The position numbers and the translations under genes are program-made. Positions 22,311 to 34,400 of a DNA stretch of 64,000 nt are shown here, piece after piece. The DNA is taken from NCBI GenBank assembly GCA_016081115.2, contig JABTTQ020003456.1:992001-1056000 (forward strand). Reading direction: 5' to 3'. How positions within the stretch are numbered: the first letter of the stretch is position 1; each line of letters opens with the position of its first letter. Source of the DNA: Rehmannia glutinosa. Lineage: Eukaryota; Streptophyta; Magnoliopsida; Lamiales; Orobanchaceae. The notes beneath the pieces are model-generated. The model was not told the DNA's origin. It worked only from the letters and a program-made list of their open reading frames with translations, and searched no databases.

Positions 22311-24265
22311 GGTCCACAGTGGATGAGACCCTCTTATCATCGAGAGAGGGCCCATATCACGGGGTACGTTCGACCAAGTATAATTCAGATAATCAGAGAT
22401 GAGTTGGAGGAGATCGGTGGTGGTTTATATGGACGGTTTAGACGGTCGATTTTCGGCCATTTTATTGATTTTGGGTATGACGGATTTAGTTGTAATGCGG
22501 CACTTCATGCATTGGTTGCGATAGAGGTGCGTGTGCCGGATGCTCCGGAATCGGAGTGTTGGTTCCACGTCGGAGAGCAGACTATTAGATTCTCTCGGCG
22601 TGAGTTTGCTATGATATCCGATTTGTGGTTTTTAGGGTCCACATTTGACCCTAACGGTGTTTTTGAGGTACCCGAGACTGGTATATATAGACGGTATTGG
22701 CCTGGGGTGATCGTGTTACCGCCGCGCAGTTACGCGATCTATTTGTCGGTGGCACCTTCCATGACTCAGCAGATGATCCTCTGAAGGTGGTGAAGGTGTT
22801 ATTTACCTTTTATATGACACTGTGTTTCAATGGCCAACAGACCGCAGTGGACCGTTGGCTGTGGTTTTTGATCGAGGACGATGCACAGTGGGAGGCTTTC
22901 CCTTGGGGGAATACTCATTTCAGATATTGATGCATTATATTCGGCAGATGCGTGATGTTCTGCCACCTGGCCGATATACCAAGGACGTTTCGCCTCGATA
23001 TCGGCCACCTACTTATCATTTTTATGGGGCCACTTATGTCTTGTTGTTACATATATTTTTTTATTTTATTTATATTTGTATTTACCTTTTTAAATATTTA
23101 AAAAAATCTTATTTTCACACTTATTAATGTTCTGACAGATTTGGGCATTCGAGGCTATACCTCGCTTGGGTAATGCCTGGGCGACTCGAGTATCCGACAC
23201 CCAGTTGCCTAGGCGTCTCCGTTGGAGGTTTCTGAAGACCACCGTTGACATGATAAATTTTTTCTTTGATACGATATGCATTAGCATTATTTATTTATTT
23301 ATTTTATTTAATTAATAAATTATTTTTTATTAATTTATTTATATATTTTATTTACAGGCTTTAGTGTGTCATGAGATATTGGATCCGACCGAGGAGGAGC
23401 TCCAGCAGATATATATGGAGCGTATCGATGATCCAGTTATTTTATTAGGTCCTCCTGAGTTCATCCTGAGGGAGAACCGATTTTTAGGCACTAGGAGGGG
23501 CAGAGGCAGACATACGAGTACAGATTCGACCAAATTGCCCCAATAATGGCGAGAGAAGGAGTGTCGAGACGGCAGTAGGGGGGCTGCTAGGGCGGCGGGG
23601 AGAGAGGTAGAGCCGATTCAGAGGCCGACACTACTACTCCTACAATTCAGAGGCGGAAAAGCGGCGTAGGACAGATGGCCCATCATCCCATCGGGCTGAT
23701 GATCCTTTAGATGGTCGGACAGATGGCGCATCAGTTGGGCAGGCAGATGCACGGGTTGATCCATCTATCCATGAGGAGTATGCACGTGTTGATCCATCTG
23801 TCCATGAGGAGTATGCGCGCGATGATCCATCAGTCCGTCAGGATACTCGTGTTGATCCATCTGTCAGTTGGCAGACAGATATGCTGGCACTGATGCGGGG
23901 TGTTATGTAGGAGAGTAGGCAGTTCGAGAGACGCATAGAGGAGCGGTTCGCTCGATTGGAGTCACGAGTCGATGATGCCATTTCTCAGTTACAGACTGTC
24001 ATCTCAGAGGAGGGTTCTCGCTTGGATAAATGCCTGGATGGCTGGATCAGGAGATAGGTTGGATTTGGACCTTATTCAGGAGGAGATTAGGCGTATGTTC
24101 CCATACATTGATCAGTACGATGACTTCGTGAATGGCAATCAGAGATATCCGAGCCATTCATTGCAGCAGACGCCACCGATAGTGTCGACTCCTCATCCTC
24201 CTCCGGCAATGTCGACTACCCCTCTGGCCATGTCGACTCCTCCTCCTCACCTTGAACAAATTTGA
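22310..24265 (+). pseudogene. DUF1985-type gene of the outer MULE
   Basis: After an acceptor TTGTTGTAG (ending 22309) the ATG at 22323 opens a protein with the DUF1985 pattern: FGHFIDFGYDGFSCNAALH, ECWFHVGEQTIRFSRREFA, then LFTFYMTLCFN and WLWFLIEDDAQWEAFPWG. Two frameshifts, near 22690-22740 and 22905, break it. After an intron of about 100 bp, ending ACAG before 23139, the next exon reads IWAFEAIPRLGNAW, the usual closing part of the domain. Another exon begins near 23359 (ALVCHEILDPTEEELQQ). Further on are three 33-bp repeats (VDPSVHEEYAR), a coiled-coil-like stretch and a Pro/Ser/Thr-rich tail ending at 24265. DUF1985 proteins in plant MULEs usually also carry an Ulp1-like C48 protease; none is seen here. 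The function is unknown. The gene converges on the transposase, overlapping it by about 19 bases. Confidence 0.7.
23755..23865 (+). repeat. 33-bp coding tandem repeat
   Basis: About three units of GTTGATCCATCTGTCCATGA-type sequence encode VDPS(I/V)HEEYAR in the tail of the DUF1985-type gene. The third unit is diverged. Confidence 0.8.
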
Positions 24266-27080
24266 CTCTTACGTGAACGATTACTTGATGATTCAACAGT
24301 AGAGTGAACTCTACTTTGTCTAGGATGACCTGCTTGTCTCGGGTTATTTGGAGGGTTGCATACTAATTCTCGCACCTCTTGTGGTAGAACCCACTCACTC
24401 GGATCAGGAACTGGTAAAACTTCATCTACCCACATTTGTTGAACATTTTCATTTTTATAATAATGGGCAACAAATGAATAGATATAGAGGTTCGCCTTTC
24501 TGCACAAATAAAAAAACAATTATGTGAAAATATTGAACGAATTATCGAAAATATTAATATAAATTTTAAATTTGTTTATACCTAATTCTTTGATGCATGG
24601 GCGCAAGGCATCAATTCATATTCAAATTCTCGGCAAGACGTTCTTTGGGATAAGTCAACCAAATAGGTCTTTGTTCCATCTTTCACCTTGTACTTCACAT
24701 TACTAAGACATTGTACATCCATTCGACGACCTATCTCAACTACATCACTTAATCTTTTGGTTGCTTCAAGTTTTAGCTCATGATCTCTTTCATTAGCAGC
24801 AGTGCGTCGTTCATAAAACCACTTTTCAATAATAGTCCGAGCACACTCAAGCACATAACAAGCGAGGGTAACTTTTCGCCCATAATAACCGACTATTGAA
24901 GCTCTCACGGTGAGTTTGATGTCATGAACCCATAACGCCGCCATGACACTTAACTCAAGACCATCTATCTTACCCTGCACGTTCTAACTTCTTAAACGCA
25001 CCCGTCTCACTAGCAACTTTTATGTTTTCAAAATACTTATCGTAATCTTCACGGCAGTATGAATATGTTGCATTCCTGAACATTGCTACTATATGTTGAC
25101 CGTATTGAGCCAAATTACTCTGCAAATAATAAGTGCAAAGCCCATGTGATGCTTCCGGGTATACTGCTTTTATGGCATTACTGATACTCTTGTGCTGATC
25201 AGAAACAATCAGTAGATCACGAGGGCAATTATAAGCATCTCTCAACTGTCTCAAAAACCATGTCCAGGATTCTTCGTTTTCAACATCCCCAATTCCAACC
25301 GCAAGTGGGAAAATATGTTCATTACCATCTTTTGTTACGCCACAAACAATATTCCCGTACATTTGCCTTTAAGGTGTGTTCCATCAATCACAAAAACTGG
25401 TTGGGCATTGTTTCGAATTGAGTGATTGATGCATGCAAAGAAAAAAACACGACTTGAATCTATTAAAATTATCCGACTTCCATCTAGTTCCGATCCGAGA
25501 TTCGTTAAATTCAACATGTGTAAGTATGCGGAATTAGATTGAATGACTTGTTGTTATCTCCATATATCAACCCAAAGGCATGATGCTTAGCACTCAACGC
25601 AACATTATAACTCATTTTAAGCCCATGTCGTGATTCCATCTCTCGCTATCATATCTCGCACGAAAGTGCGAGAATGTTCCACTAGTAATCTAGATGCAAA
25701 ATACGCACCTACTACTTTAGAATGCACCCGCCTAGATGCATTGTCATTCAAATTTAACCCACATCCATGGTGCTTGTCAAACTTCCTACTACTCCAAATA
25801 CCATCCTTTCCATATGCACACATTCGAAAAGGGCATCGTTCATACTTGCATATTGCATGAAAATGAGTCTTATCCAGAGCGTTCAACTCGACACTCGACT
25901 TGATTTTCAAGGTGATACATGCCTAGTGCGATCTCCAATTCAGTTTTGCTCATGTATGTTGCTCCTTGGCGCAATGTCCCACCAGATGCTTCCAACCTAG
26001 TAGGTTCTTCGGGAGGAACTGAAATGTGCGAGAGTGCACCAGGAATCACCCAACTTCGTCCTGTGGGCACTATTGTTTCGTCCATATTGTCTATATGGAT
26101 ATCGGATATATGTTAGCACCTCGCACTGGGCTGCATCTTGGTTTTGGTTTTTCGAAATACTTTCTCCGCTTCACGTCTCCACTCACAAAATTACTCAAAT
26201 TCAAAGACGTTCTTTGGTCATTTTCAAATTGATTATTAGCTTCAACATCAGTACCAACATCACCAGCAGTGTAGTTCTCACCAAAATCATCTAGGTTGTT
26301 ATTAAAATCAGCATCACCAACACTGTAGTTTTCACCATAATCAACTTCATTATTATCACAACCAACATCAAGATCGTATTATCACGATTAACATCGAGAT
26401 TATCACAACCCATATGAGGATAATAGCCATCTTCATTGCTTGGCCTTATACTAGGTCCCGGACAATTGATATTTGGAACATTAACTGTAGGTGATAGTGG
26501 ACGCGGATGATCAATAATTGGAACATTGTTCATATGCATAAAAGGTGCTCCACTAGGCCTTACCGCATGACTATATAGATTGATGTGCGGTACAATCGTA
26601 TTATTTGAAAACCAAGATGGTGCATGTAGTTGTAACTAGGCCCGATGATCGTTGAAAAATCATTCTAACTAGCCATTAGTTGCATAAAACTTCCACCAAC
26701 ACCTTGTTGACCTTCAACGTTCTCAACTCGATTATGCCCGATCGACTTCCCAATACATTATGCGAACTAGTCTCACCCATCCTTTTATTTTCAGTGTTAT
26801 AAAAACAACTGGTAACTCGGTGTTCTCAAACGCACTTTCAATGTCATCGTCGTTTTTCAACTTTAACTTCCCAAGTTTGTTTTCCAAAAATATCTACAAT
26901 AGCATGCATTACACAATCGTATACGCTCTTATCAACTTTAACAACACCATAAACCTCTTCCAATATTTCACTATAATTCATTTTGCCCGGTTTAATACGT
27001 ACAACTTCTTCTTCACCATTTTTATATTCTAAACCTTCCCAATGACCACCAAATCGAACAACAACATAGCCAAAGTTCAT
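24247..27080 (-). pseudogene. mudrA-like: mudrA-type MULE transposase, near full length but frame-broken
   Basis: The product would bind MULE ends and cut DNA. Domains in order: an N-terminal PB1-like part from the ATG at 27080 (MNFGYVVVRFGGHWEG); an Asn/Asp-rich linker (26840-26100); the MuDR DNA-binding domain (26080-25870, YMSKTELEIALGMYH) with its zinc finger (25860-25760, CKYERCPFRM then DKHHGC); the DDE core with the first Asp in FVIDGTHLKGKCTG (near 25370) and the second in LLIVSDQHKS (near 25200); a helical region; SWIM remnants SCREFEYELMPCAHA (near 24620-24590); and a tail after an 82-bp intron (24500-24581) with VLPVPDPSEWVLP. The first SWIM cysteine is missing. Frame changes occur near 25870, 25530, 25360, 24975 and 24590. 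Length and order fit a once complete transposase. Its likely promoter is the right TIR. Confidence 0.85.
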
Positions 27081-27149
27081 CTACACACAAGAAATATAGA
27101 AAAAATATTAAAGATATGCAAGCATACATAAAAAAGGCATGTTTTGTAC

Positions 27150-27420
27150 TAGGGCACGATATCGTGCCCAATTTTAAATAGGCACGATATCGTGCCTATT
27201 TTTCATTAGGCACGATATCGTGCCCCAGTACCAAACATGCATGATATATCGTGCCTAATATAGGGGCACGATGCCCCAGTACAAAATAGGCACGATATCG
27301 TGCCCTATATTAGGCACGATATATCGTTCCTATTTACGATATATCATGCTTGTGTACAAAATAGGCATGATATATCGTGCCTGTGTAAAAAATAGGCATG
27401 ATATATCGTAATCGTGTTTC
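27150..27420. repeat. Palindrome array (right)
   Basis: Eight to ten copies of GGCACGATATCGTGCC and the variant GCATGATATATCGTGC are separated by short AT-rich or CAGTACAAAATA spacers. The array sits between the transposase start and the right TIR, mirroring the left array. Confidence 0.95.
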
Positions 27421-27434
27421 ATAAATGCAGAGTA

Positions 27435-27838
27435 AAATTTTTTCCTTTCACAATACACTTCACATATTTTGCAAATATATTGGTCTTGAACGATTTAAAC
27501 AAGGTTAAGTAATTAGGAGGAAAAGAACATTACCTTGTTATTCGATTTTTTGGTGTGATTCTGGTGATGAAAGACCACAAAAATAACTTCTTGATATTTT
27601 GTGAAGAAGAAGAAGAAGAGAGAGAAAAAATGAAGAGCAAAATAGAAGGGGAGAGAAACGTATGTATGGGAGTATTTAATTGCAAGAGAGAGAAATACAC
27701 ATATACCTACTTTAAAGGCTTGCATTTAGAGCCTCAAGGGTATTGTGGTAAATGAACACCAAAAGTGGGTAGAAAACTATGTTTTTTATCCTACATGTCA
27801 AAAAACTCTCTCACCTATCCCAATTGGGTAATTTGCCC
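27435..27838 (-). repeat. Right TIR of outer MULE
   Basis: Inverted match to the left TIR. On the minus strand it has the CT-rich leader and the donor AACAAG|GTAATG at 27534/27533. It ends with the tip CCCAATTGGGTAATTTGCCC on the plus strand. It probably supplies promoter and first exon for the transposase. Confidence 0.85.
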
Positions 27839-27944
27839 TATTTGCTCTAGTTTGTTTCTTAAGTTCATTACTTATATTATTTTTTTAAATTATAAGTTAC
27901 ATTTAATCATCACTGTATTAATTTAGAAAGATTAATAGATAGAA

Positions 27945-28123
27945 TCTATTTCAGGATGATGTTTCATCTCCTATTTCACCGCACTGATAATTGTCACGTG
28001 TACACAAGTTGCCATGTTAATTTTAGAGCATAAAACATGCAAAAATTGTGGGGTTTTAATATGATAACTTGTATACACGTGACAATCATCTGTGTGGTGT
28101 AGTAGGAGATGAAATATCATCCT
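27945..28123. mobile_element. MITE (left part), split by element A
   Basis: The left arm TTTCAGGATGATGTTTCATC onward and the right arm ending GGAGATGAAATATCATCCT are inverted matches of about 60 bp around CACGTGTACA. The last bases of the right arm continue at 44290-44303 (AGAATAGAAGATCT) beyond the retrotransposon inserted there. No coding capacity; superfamily unassigned. Confidence 0.75.
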
Positions 28124-31100
28124 TGTAGGTCCCAAGGGGTGTGAGTGTAAGGTTTAGAAGGGGGGTTGAATAAACCTTACCAACTTTTAAAATTTAGTCC
28201 TTTTTAAAAACGTTCAGAGTTAATACTTCACAGTTGAGTCCTTGATGGACAACTAAGTTAGTTAATCAAACCTCTTCCAGAGTTAGTCTCTCAACGACTC
28301 GATCGAGTTGTTGATAAAATAACTCAAATTGTTTTGACTAAAGACTTAACTCGACCGTGATATGTTTTTTGGAAGACTTAACACCCTGAATTTTGGTTTA
28401 AGTTTGTTTTTGTACTTGGTTTTAGCACTTTGTTGATTATCAATGGATAACAAATTTATCAAACAGATATTAAAGTAATGTGCGTAAATTAAAGTGTTGA
28501 AATATAAATGACACAATAAATTTGGCAAAAATGTTTTTTTCGCCCTCTAAGTGGACGATTGAGAGATTTAGTCCTCACTTTTAAGATTTTTTGAAATAAG
28601 TCCTATAAGTGGAAAATTTTTAGACATTTGGTCCTCATTACCTTCCTATTGTAGGTCATGGTGACTTTAGCCGATGTGGATTTTTATATATTATTTTATT
28701 TTCTTATTTAGCTTTTTTTTTTTTTTTCCTTTTCTTTCTTTTTTCTTCTTATTTGTTTTGCACTCAATACAAAGACTCTACCCAAGACTCCACTCCATCC
28801 CCGTTTCATCGCTCCTCCTTCACTTCTTCCTTCTTCTTCTTCTTTTTCACTTTTCCTTTCTCCTCTTCTATGCTTTATCGCTCTTTATTCTCTCTCCCTC
28901 CCATATCTCAAATCTCCAAGGCCCCATTAAACCCCCTCCCCCATCACACTATACCTCAACATCAAGTTGGTTAATCTCTCTCGAGAGAATTTTCCGGTGA
29001 AGTGAAATAAGGGAGGAAAGGCAAGCAGATGCATTGGGACTACTGACGGGTGCAAATGTTGGGTTTCTTTTCATCCTTTTTTTCTAAGAAAAATTTATTT
29101 ATTTACTAAAATACGAATATATATGTGTATAATACGTATTTAAGTTTAATAAATATAATTTTTTATTGATTTTAAAATTATAGATACTTATTAAATTCAA
29201 TTTTATGATTTCCTCAAAAACAATTACGATAAATAACATGAATTTTGAAAAATTGAGATATTTAGTAAATAATTTAATTATACTTTTAGTTATAAATATA
29301 ATTTCTAAAATTAATTTATTCTAATTTTAGGAATCATCCCTTTATTAGAAATTACTAAATTATTTAAAATCGAAAGATATCTTATAAATAAAAGTAGTAT
29401 ATTTTTTATTAATAGTTGAATTAAATATTTTTCTATGTTTTAAATATAATATTTTTAATTGCTTGTATTTTCAAAAATTAAGTAGTTTAAACTTAGGATA
29501 TAATTTTTTATTTTGAAATATATTTATCTAAGTATAATATTTTTTAACATTACTCTTATTTTAAATATAATTTTCTAAATTATTTTGTGTTTTTTAAATT
29601 AAAAAATAACATTAATATATTATGTTAACTATTTTTAGTTTATTCGGTTGAAAAAATATTGTGTCTAATTCAAATCATTTATATAATATAAATTGGATAT
29701 TTGTTTTGCATCCAAAATTGCCACGTAGGATGGCATGTGAGCATGAAGGAGGTAAAAATCATTTTTAGAAAAGAGAAAAATTACACATCATCTATCAGGT
29801 AAACATTACTCGCTATAGGAGGTGGAAGGACCAAATGTCGATTTTCTTCCATTTAGAGGATCAATTCAAAAATTATAAAAGTGAGGACTATATCTCTCAA
29901 TGTGTCCACTTAGTGGACCAAAAAACATTTTTGCCCAATAAATTTTTATAGAGGTTCAAGATGGGGTAATTCTTCTACTCCTCTCTTCTCCAACTCCCGG
30001 AGGAATTCACTAGGTATTGATCAATATACAAAGTGGTTATCGGTCCGATACAAGTTTTGATCACACACGGTGACTTGATCCTTTGGGACTCAGTCAGTAG
30101 ATACCTTGGTCACACACAGTGGCTTCTCGTGACGACTTACCTTCTTCACAGGTGGCACTGTCTTGCTACTACATCCACTTGCTCAAGTTTCTTGGATTTG
30201 ATCACGGAGCCCTCCAAATAACTTAAGATCGATTCGACCTTGAACCTTTCTACAATCCTTCGTGGAATGTAGACCCTTGATTCTTCAAATGTTTCCTCTT
30301 CAACCGATTGAAGTCGTCTTTCCTTCACAGATGAGTGTTGGATTGATTTCCTTCGTAATGTAGGCTTGAAGATTAAGCTTGAATGACTTGAGAAATTTTT
30401 AGGTTACAAATATTGCTTTCTTGCTTATATTCGTTTTTTTTGATAGTCAAGGTAACCTCTTCTCAAAGTGATTCCTCAGCCTTTTATAGTGTTCTTTTGA
30501 AAATTTGCTTGTTGAAGAGATAGTTAATTTTCAAAAGACACTTGTGGTCGTTGGCTTATCTTGTTGCGTTTGTTGGAATTGACATTTCCTCGTATGAATG
30601 ATTCTTGACTTTTCGCAGTTCGACACAAAGAGCTTCCCATCGTTTATTCCTTTTGCACGCTTCCTCGGGATCGAAAGCACTTTAAGAAGGACAAGATTGA
30701 GTATTACTTGTTTAAGTAATTCTCTTAACTTCTCGGCAAACGGATCTTTTTCAGATTATCTCAACTTGACCGCATTTTCTTGACTTCCCAGGTGACTTGA
30801 GTCGGCTTTCAATCATGGGTGACTCTTTCCGTCACTTTAACTTGAGACTTGGTTGTCTTGAGTTGACTTGATCGACACTTCACTCGCTTGCATCTCACCG
30901 CACCTTCAGCCGAGTTCCTCTTCTCGTTTCTTTGCCACACTCACCGCCTCACAATGAGTCTTCCTTTTAGTCTCCGGTTGACTTCTTGCATGTTCAGCAT
31001 ACCGATTTAACTCACTTCGACCACCTCTATCTATTACAATGCAATTTACAACAAAAATGGGGTGTCAACTTTCTATTCTAAGTTTTGCATGGCATTCATC

Positions 31101-31125
31101 AAAATCTAAAAATAATTTCCCAACA
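28124..31125 (-). repeat. 3' LTR of element A with insertion
   Basis: Matches 42726-44284 except for the insertion at 28524-29935 plus its duplicated target. On the minus strand it is preceded by the polypurine tract AAAAAGGGGGAAAT (31126-31139). Confidence 0.9.
28524..29935. mobile_element. Non-autonomous MULE-type element in LTR
   Basis: Ends GGCAAAAATGTTTTTT and its inverted copy, with about 120-bp imperfect TIRs sharing ATTGAGAGAT(T/A)TAGTCCTCAC and GACATTTGGTCCT. The flanking CAATAAATTT (28514-28523 and 29936-29945) is a perfect 10-bp TSD. The interior is a CT-rich block (28690-28900) and AT-rich DNA with no credible gene. Confidence 0.9.
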
Positions 31126-31419
31126 ATTTCCCCCTTTTTGATGATGCCAAAACTTAAAACATTCATACAATAAATTAACAAAGAAAGATACGCATGCACA
31201 ATGTAGAATCACAGAATGTATGCGTAGAATCAATCTTTTATTGATCATAACATTCTTGTTCTTTACATGCTTGTTCTGAGTGATCGAGCTTAAAATGTAA
31301 CTTAATGTAACCATGTTATTCTATATCTACGCAAGTACATAAATTATACAACTTTATTCGATGTACAAATGACTTACATAAAGATGCATTTACATAGTAA
31401 AATACATGAAGGGTGGACA

Positions 31420-34400
31420 TCAACACTTCATCTCCTTATTTCGCTCTCCTTCTTTCTCTCTTCTTCACTCTGTCATCTTCTCGGCCTTTTTCTTTTCTTT
31501 TTTTTCTTCTTTAGCCGCCTTCTTTTTCTCATAAGCCTTCTCGGCAGCTTTATCTCTTCTTTTTTTTTCTTTCTTGTCTTTCCTCCCACAAGTGAGTTTG
31601 TCTTCCGGTTTCTTCTTCAATCCTCTTCACATACTCAAAGATTGTTCTTAGCCACTTGCGGGTTGGCTACTTCGTTAATCCAAATCCCAATATATCCCTT
31701 CCTTTCTTGCCTGGATCTATATATTCAATGTTTTTGGCAGAGGTATAGGTCCGAAACCTCTTCCTCCACCATCGCTTCTTCCTCCGCTCTGGGCGTGTAT
31801 TATGGGGCCTTTTTTTCCCAAATTGAGTGACCAACAGAGCGATCGCAAGATGGTCTGCTCGCCTGCCTTTCTTCACAAAGCTTGAGGCCTTTTTCCCAAT
31901 ACAAGTCCCAGGCTTCGAGCCATGGACATATTTGCGAAGTAACCCTCGGATGCGAGCGTCTTGAATTCATCAATAGATCTTGGCTTGCCCGACATCCGAA
32001 ATGGCATAGGTGTCTCTCGTGCGTTGGAATACCTCCATGTTGTTTCAGAATATCCATAACTCGGGCATCCATCTTTCCTTCCACCTCTTTCATCCTCGCT
32101 TCTACTATTTTTCGCTTTTTCACCATGACTACCGCAGAGTGTTGGAGTGGCGAGTCATCGGGAGTTTGCTGATGATATCAATCGTGACAAGACCTTGTTG
32201 GGGTTTTAGCAATCATCGGGTCATATATTTCGAACCTTCTCCTCAACAGATTTTCCTTCTTCTCTCTTCTTAGTTCTTCACTGCCTTCCCCTTCACAACA
32301 AGGCCCTTCTTTTCGCCTTTCAGATCCTTTCAACGCTTTTTAGGTATTCCTCTTCCCCTTTTTGGCATCACCAAAGAGAGAGGAAGCCCTAGAAACAAGC
32401 TAGCAAGTATGAAGTCTAGCGGCCGATAGCCGAGTTATGCTTCAATCTGTGCGGAGTATGCTACACGGAATTCGGAGTGGGTGGCGTTGATTCACTGTCA
32501 CGGCTTTCATTTCAGCCATGAGGAGGTGAATTTCCTCTCCATGTTCTCCTCTACACGCATAAGCTCTTTCCTATTAAATTCACGCAAAGAATTTGATCTC
32601 TCGTGTTGTGAGATTCATGCATTCGATCGATGTTTTCTTGCATTCTTGTCTTCATATCAGCATTCTCAGCCCGCCAGACTAGCAATTCATTGAACAATGT
32701 CCTGAAATATCGAGCTTGTTCTACGCGCATTGTTTGCTGTTGTTGCCACCATTCCCGGATCCTGACAATTATTCCTCGCAGATCGGCAGTAAGATTTGCG
32801 TCTCGATTATCCAACCTCATGTCCAGTGAGGCCTGGTGCCTCTCCTTTTTCTCTATCTCGGCAAATATGGCCTTGAAAACTTCTTGAACCTCAGCTGTCA
32901 CTTATGTCTCAGCTGGCGGCCAAGCAACGTCAAAGTCAAAGTCTGATGGGACAATGGTGTCTGTTGGAATAACGGGATGAGGTTTATGGAAGCATTCTTG
33001 ATCTCTAGATGATTCTTCAGGAAGGTCAGGTACTTCTAAAGAGAAGGGAAATGATTCTTCAAACGGATCATCACGGGCAATGGGAATCGCTCAATGACAA
33101 CTTGTCAGGCGTGAAGTTTTTCGGTGGAGTCGATCCCGCCGCAGACTTGGGAGATCGCGATTGAGCTTGACTGCTTTCACCGTGGGTCTGTTGTGGAGTT
33201 GACCACTTTGCCGAGCCTCACTGCTGTTTTAACAACTTCGCTTCGGTCTCATTTGGTTTTTCCATATGAGTTGATCGTCCTCGCCATATCAAGCGTGCCA
33301 TCGACGATGATGAGATTTGCACGGGTGGCTCATCATCAAAATTAAAGGTTTGGCGAAAGTAGCATTAAGGTCGATTTACTCGTGCTTGGGAGAACATCCT
33401 CACCGAGTCTTTTGGATCGGCAAAGGGGATGACTCGCCTTCGTCTTCACCTTCGATCCTAAAGGTTACATCAAGATTGTCTTGGGAATCGTGAAGAGCAC
33501 TTATCTCCTTTTCGATGGATCAATGATAGTAGGAGGGATGTTATGTGCTTCCGTCTCTTTACCCCGGAAGTCTCAACCTCCCGCTGGCCTTCATAACCTC
33601 CTATAGTCTCAATCGCAAGCCGAGACCTTGGGATGCCCCTTCGACAGCTGTCACTGCCTTGGGGTCTTCTGAGGTGGTATCCACTGGAGTCTCAACTAGG
33701 GATGGCAACGGGGCGGGTTTGGCCAAACCCGGGACCCGCCCCGCCAAGGAAAACTAAGACCCGCCCGCCCGCCTGCTCCAAAACCCGCGGGCGGGTAGAC
33801 CCGACCCGCCAATATATTTTTTTAATTTCAATAATTTATTTTTTTAAAATTTGTGGCCAAATTTTCAAAAGCAATAATAGGTATTAAAAAAAAGACTTAT
33901 TATTACCTACAAAATTACAAATTGTGTGTCATTGAGTTCAAAATAATGGTTATTGTGGTGTGTGCGTATGGACCAATCAAATTTTCATAATAACCTGTTC
34001 TGTATTTAAGTGTGATTGTTGGGATGTGAATGTCTTAAACACATATATTGCAAGCTTTAATCCATAAATATTTATAGATTTCTTTTATTAATAGTTCAAA
34101 AATCAATACAACACTCAAATTTAAAAATAAATAATACAAAAATATTTAAATACATATTAAAAATATAATAACAATAATATAGCGTATGTCCGGGTCCGGG
34201 CGGATCTCATCGACCTCGGACCCACCCCGGGGCTCGTTTAACCAGGTTTTAACCCGCCCCATTGCCATCCCTAGTCTCAACTCCATGGATTGCACTTTCA
34301 TTGCCCAGAGTGTTAACTCCCAGGGCAGTTCCTTCATGTGCCTCGACTGCATCAAGAACGCTATGGCTCCTCGCAGAGTAGTTGGCATTTCACCGAGACA

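Larger units (their letters stand above)
17183..27838. mobile_element. Outer Mutator-like element with long TIRs
   Basis: The left sequence 17183-17637, resuming at 20606 to about 20645 after a nested insertion, is inverted at about 27435-27838. Shared landmarks in order from the tip are ATTACCCAATTGGGA, GGATAAAAACATAG, TACCCACTTTTGG, ACCACAATACCCTTGAGG, a TCTTC-rich leader, TCGAATAACAAGGTAATG, TTCAAGACCAA and TGTGAAATATA. The TIRs are thus about 400-490 bp, typical of MULEs. The interior holds a DUF1985-type gene (plus) and a mudrA-type transposase (minus) that converge near 24250. Arrays of a 16-bp palindrome lie inside both TIRs. No 9-bp TSD is visible. The left tip carries an extra stretch of about 39 bases and lies in a local duplication, so that border is rearranged. 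Confidence 0.85.

Noticed and set aside
22310..24265. Ulp1-like protease expected with DUF1985
   Set aside because: No His-Asp-Cys protease motifs were found in any frame after the DUF1985 part.
28674..29000. 108-residue Phe/Leu/Ser-rich open frame
   Set aside because: Translation of a CT-rich low-complexity block inside a non-autonomous transposon.
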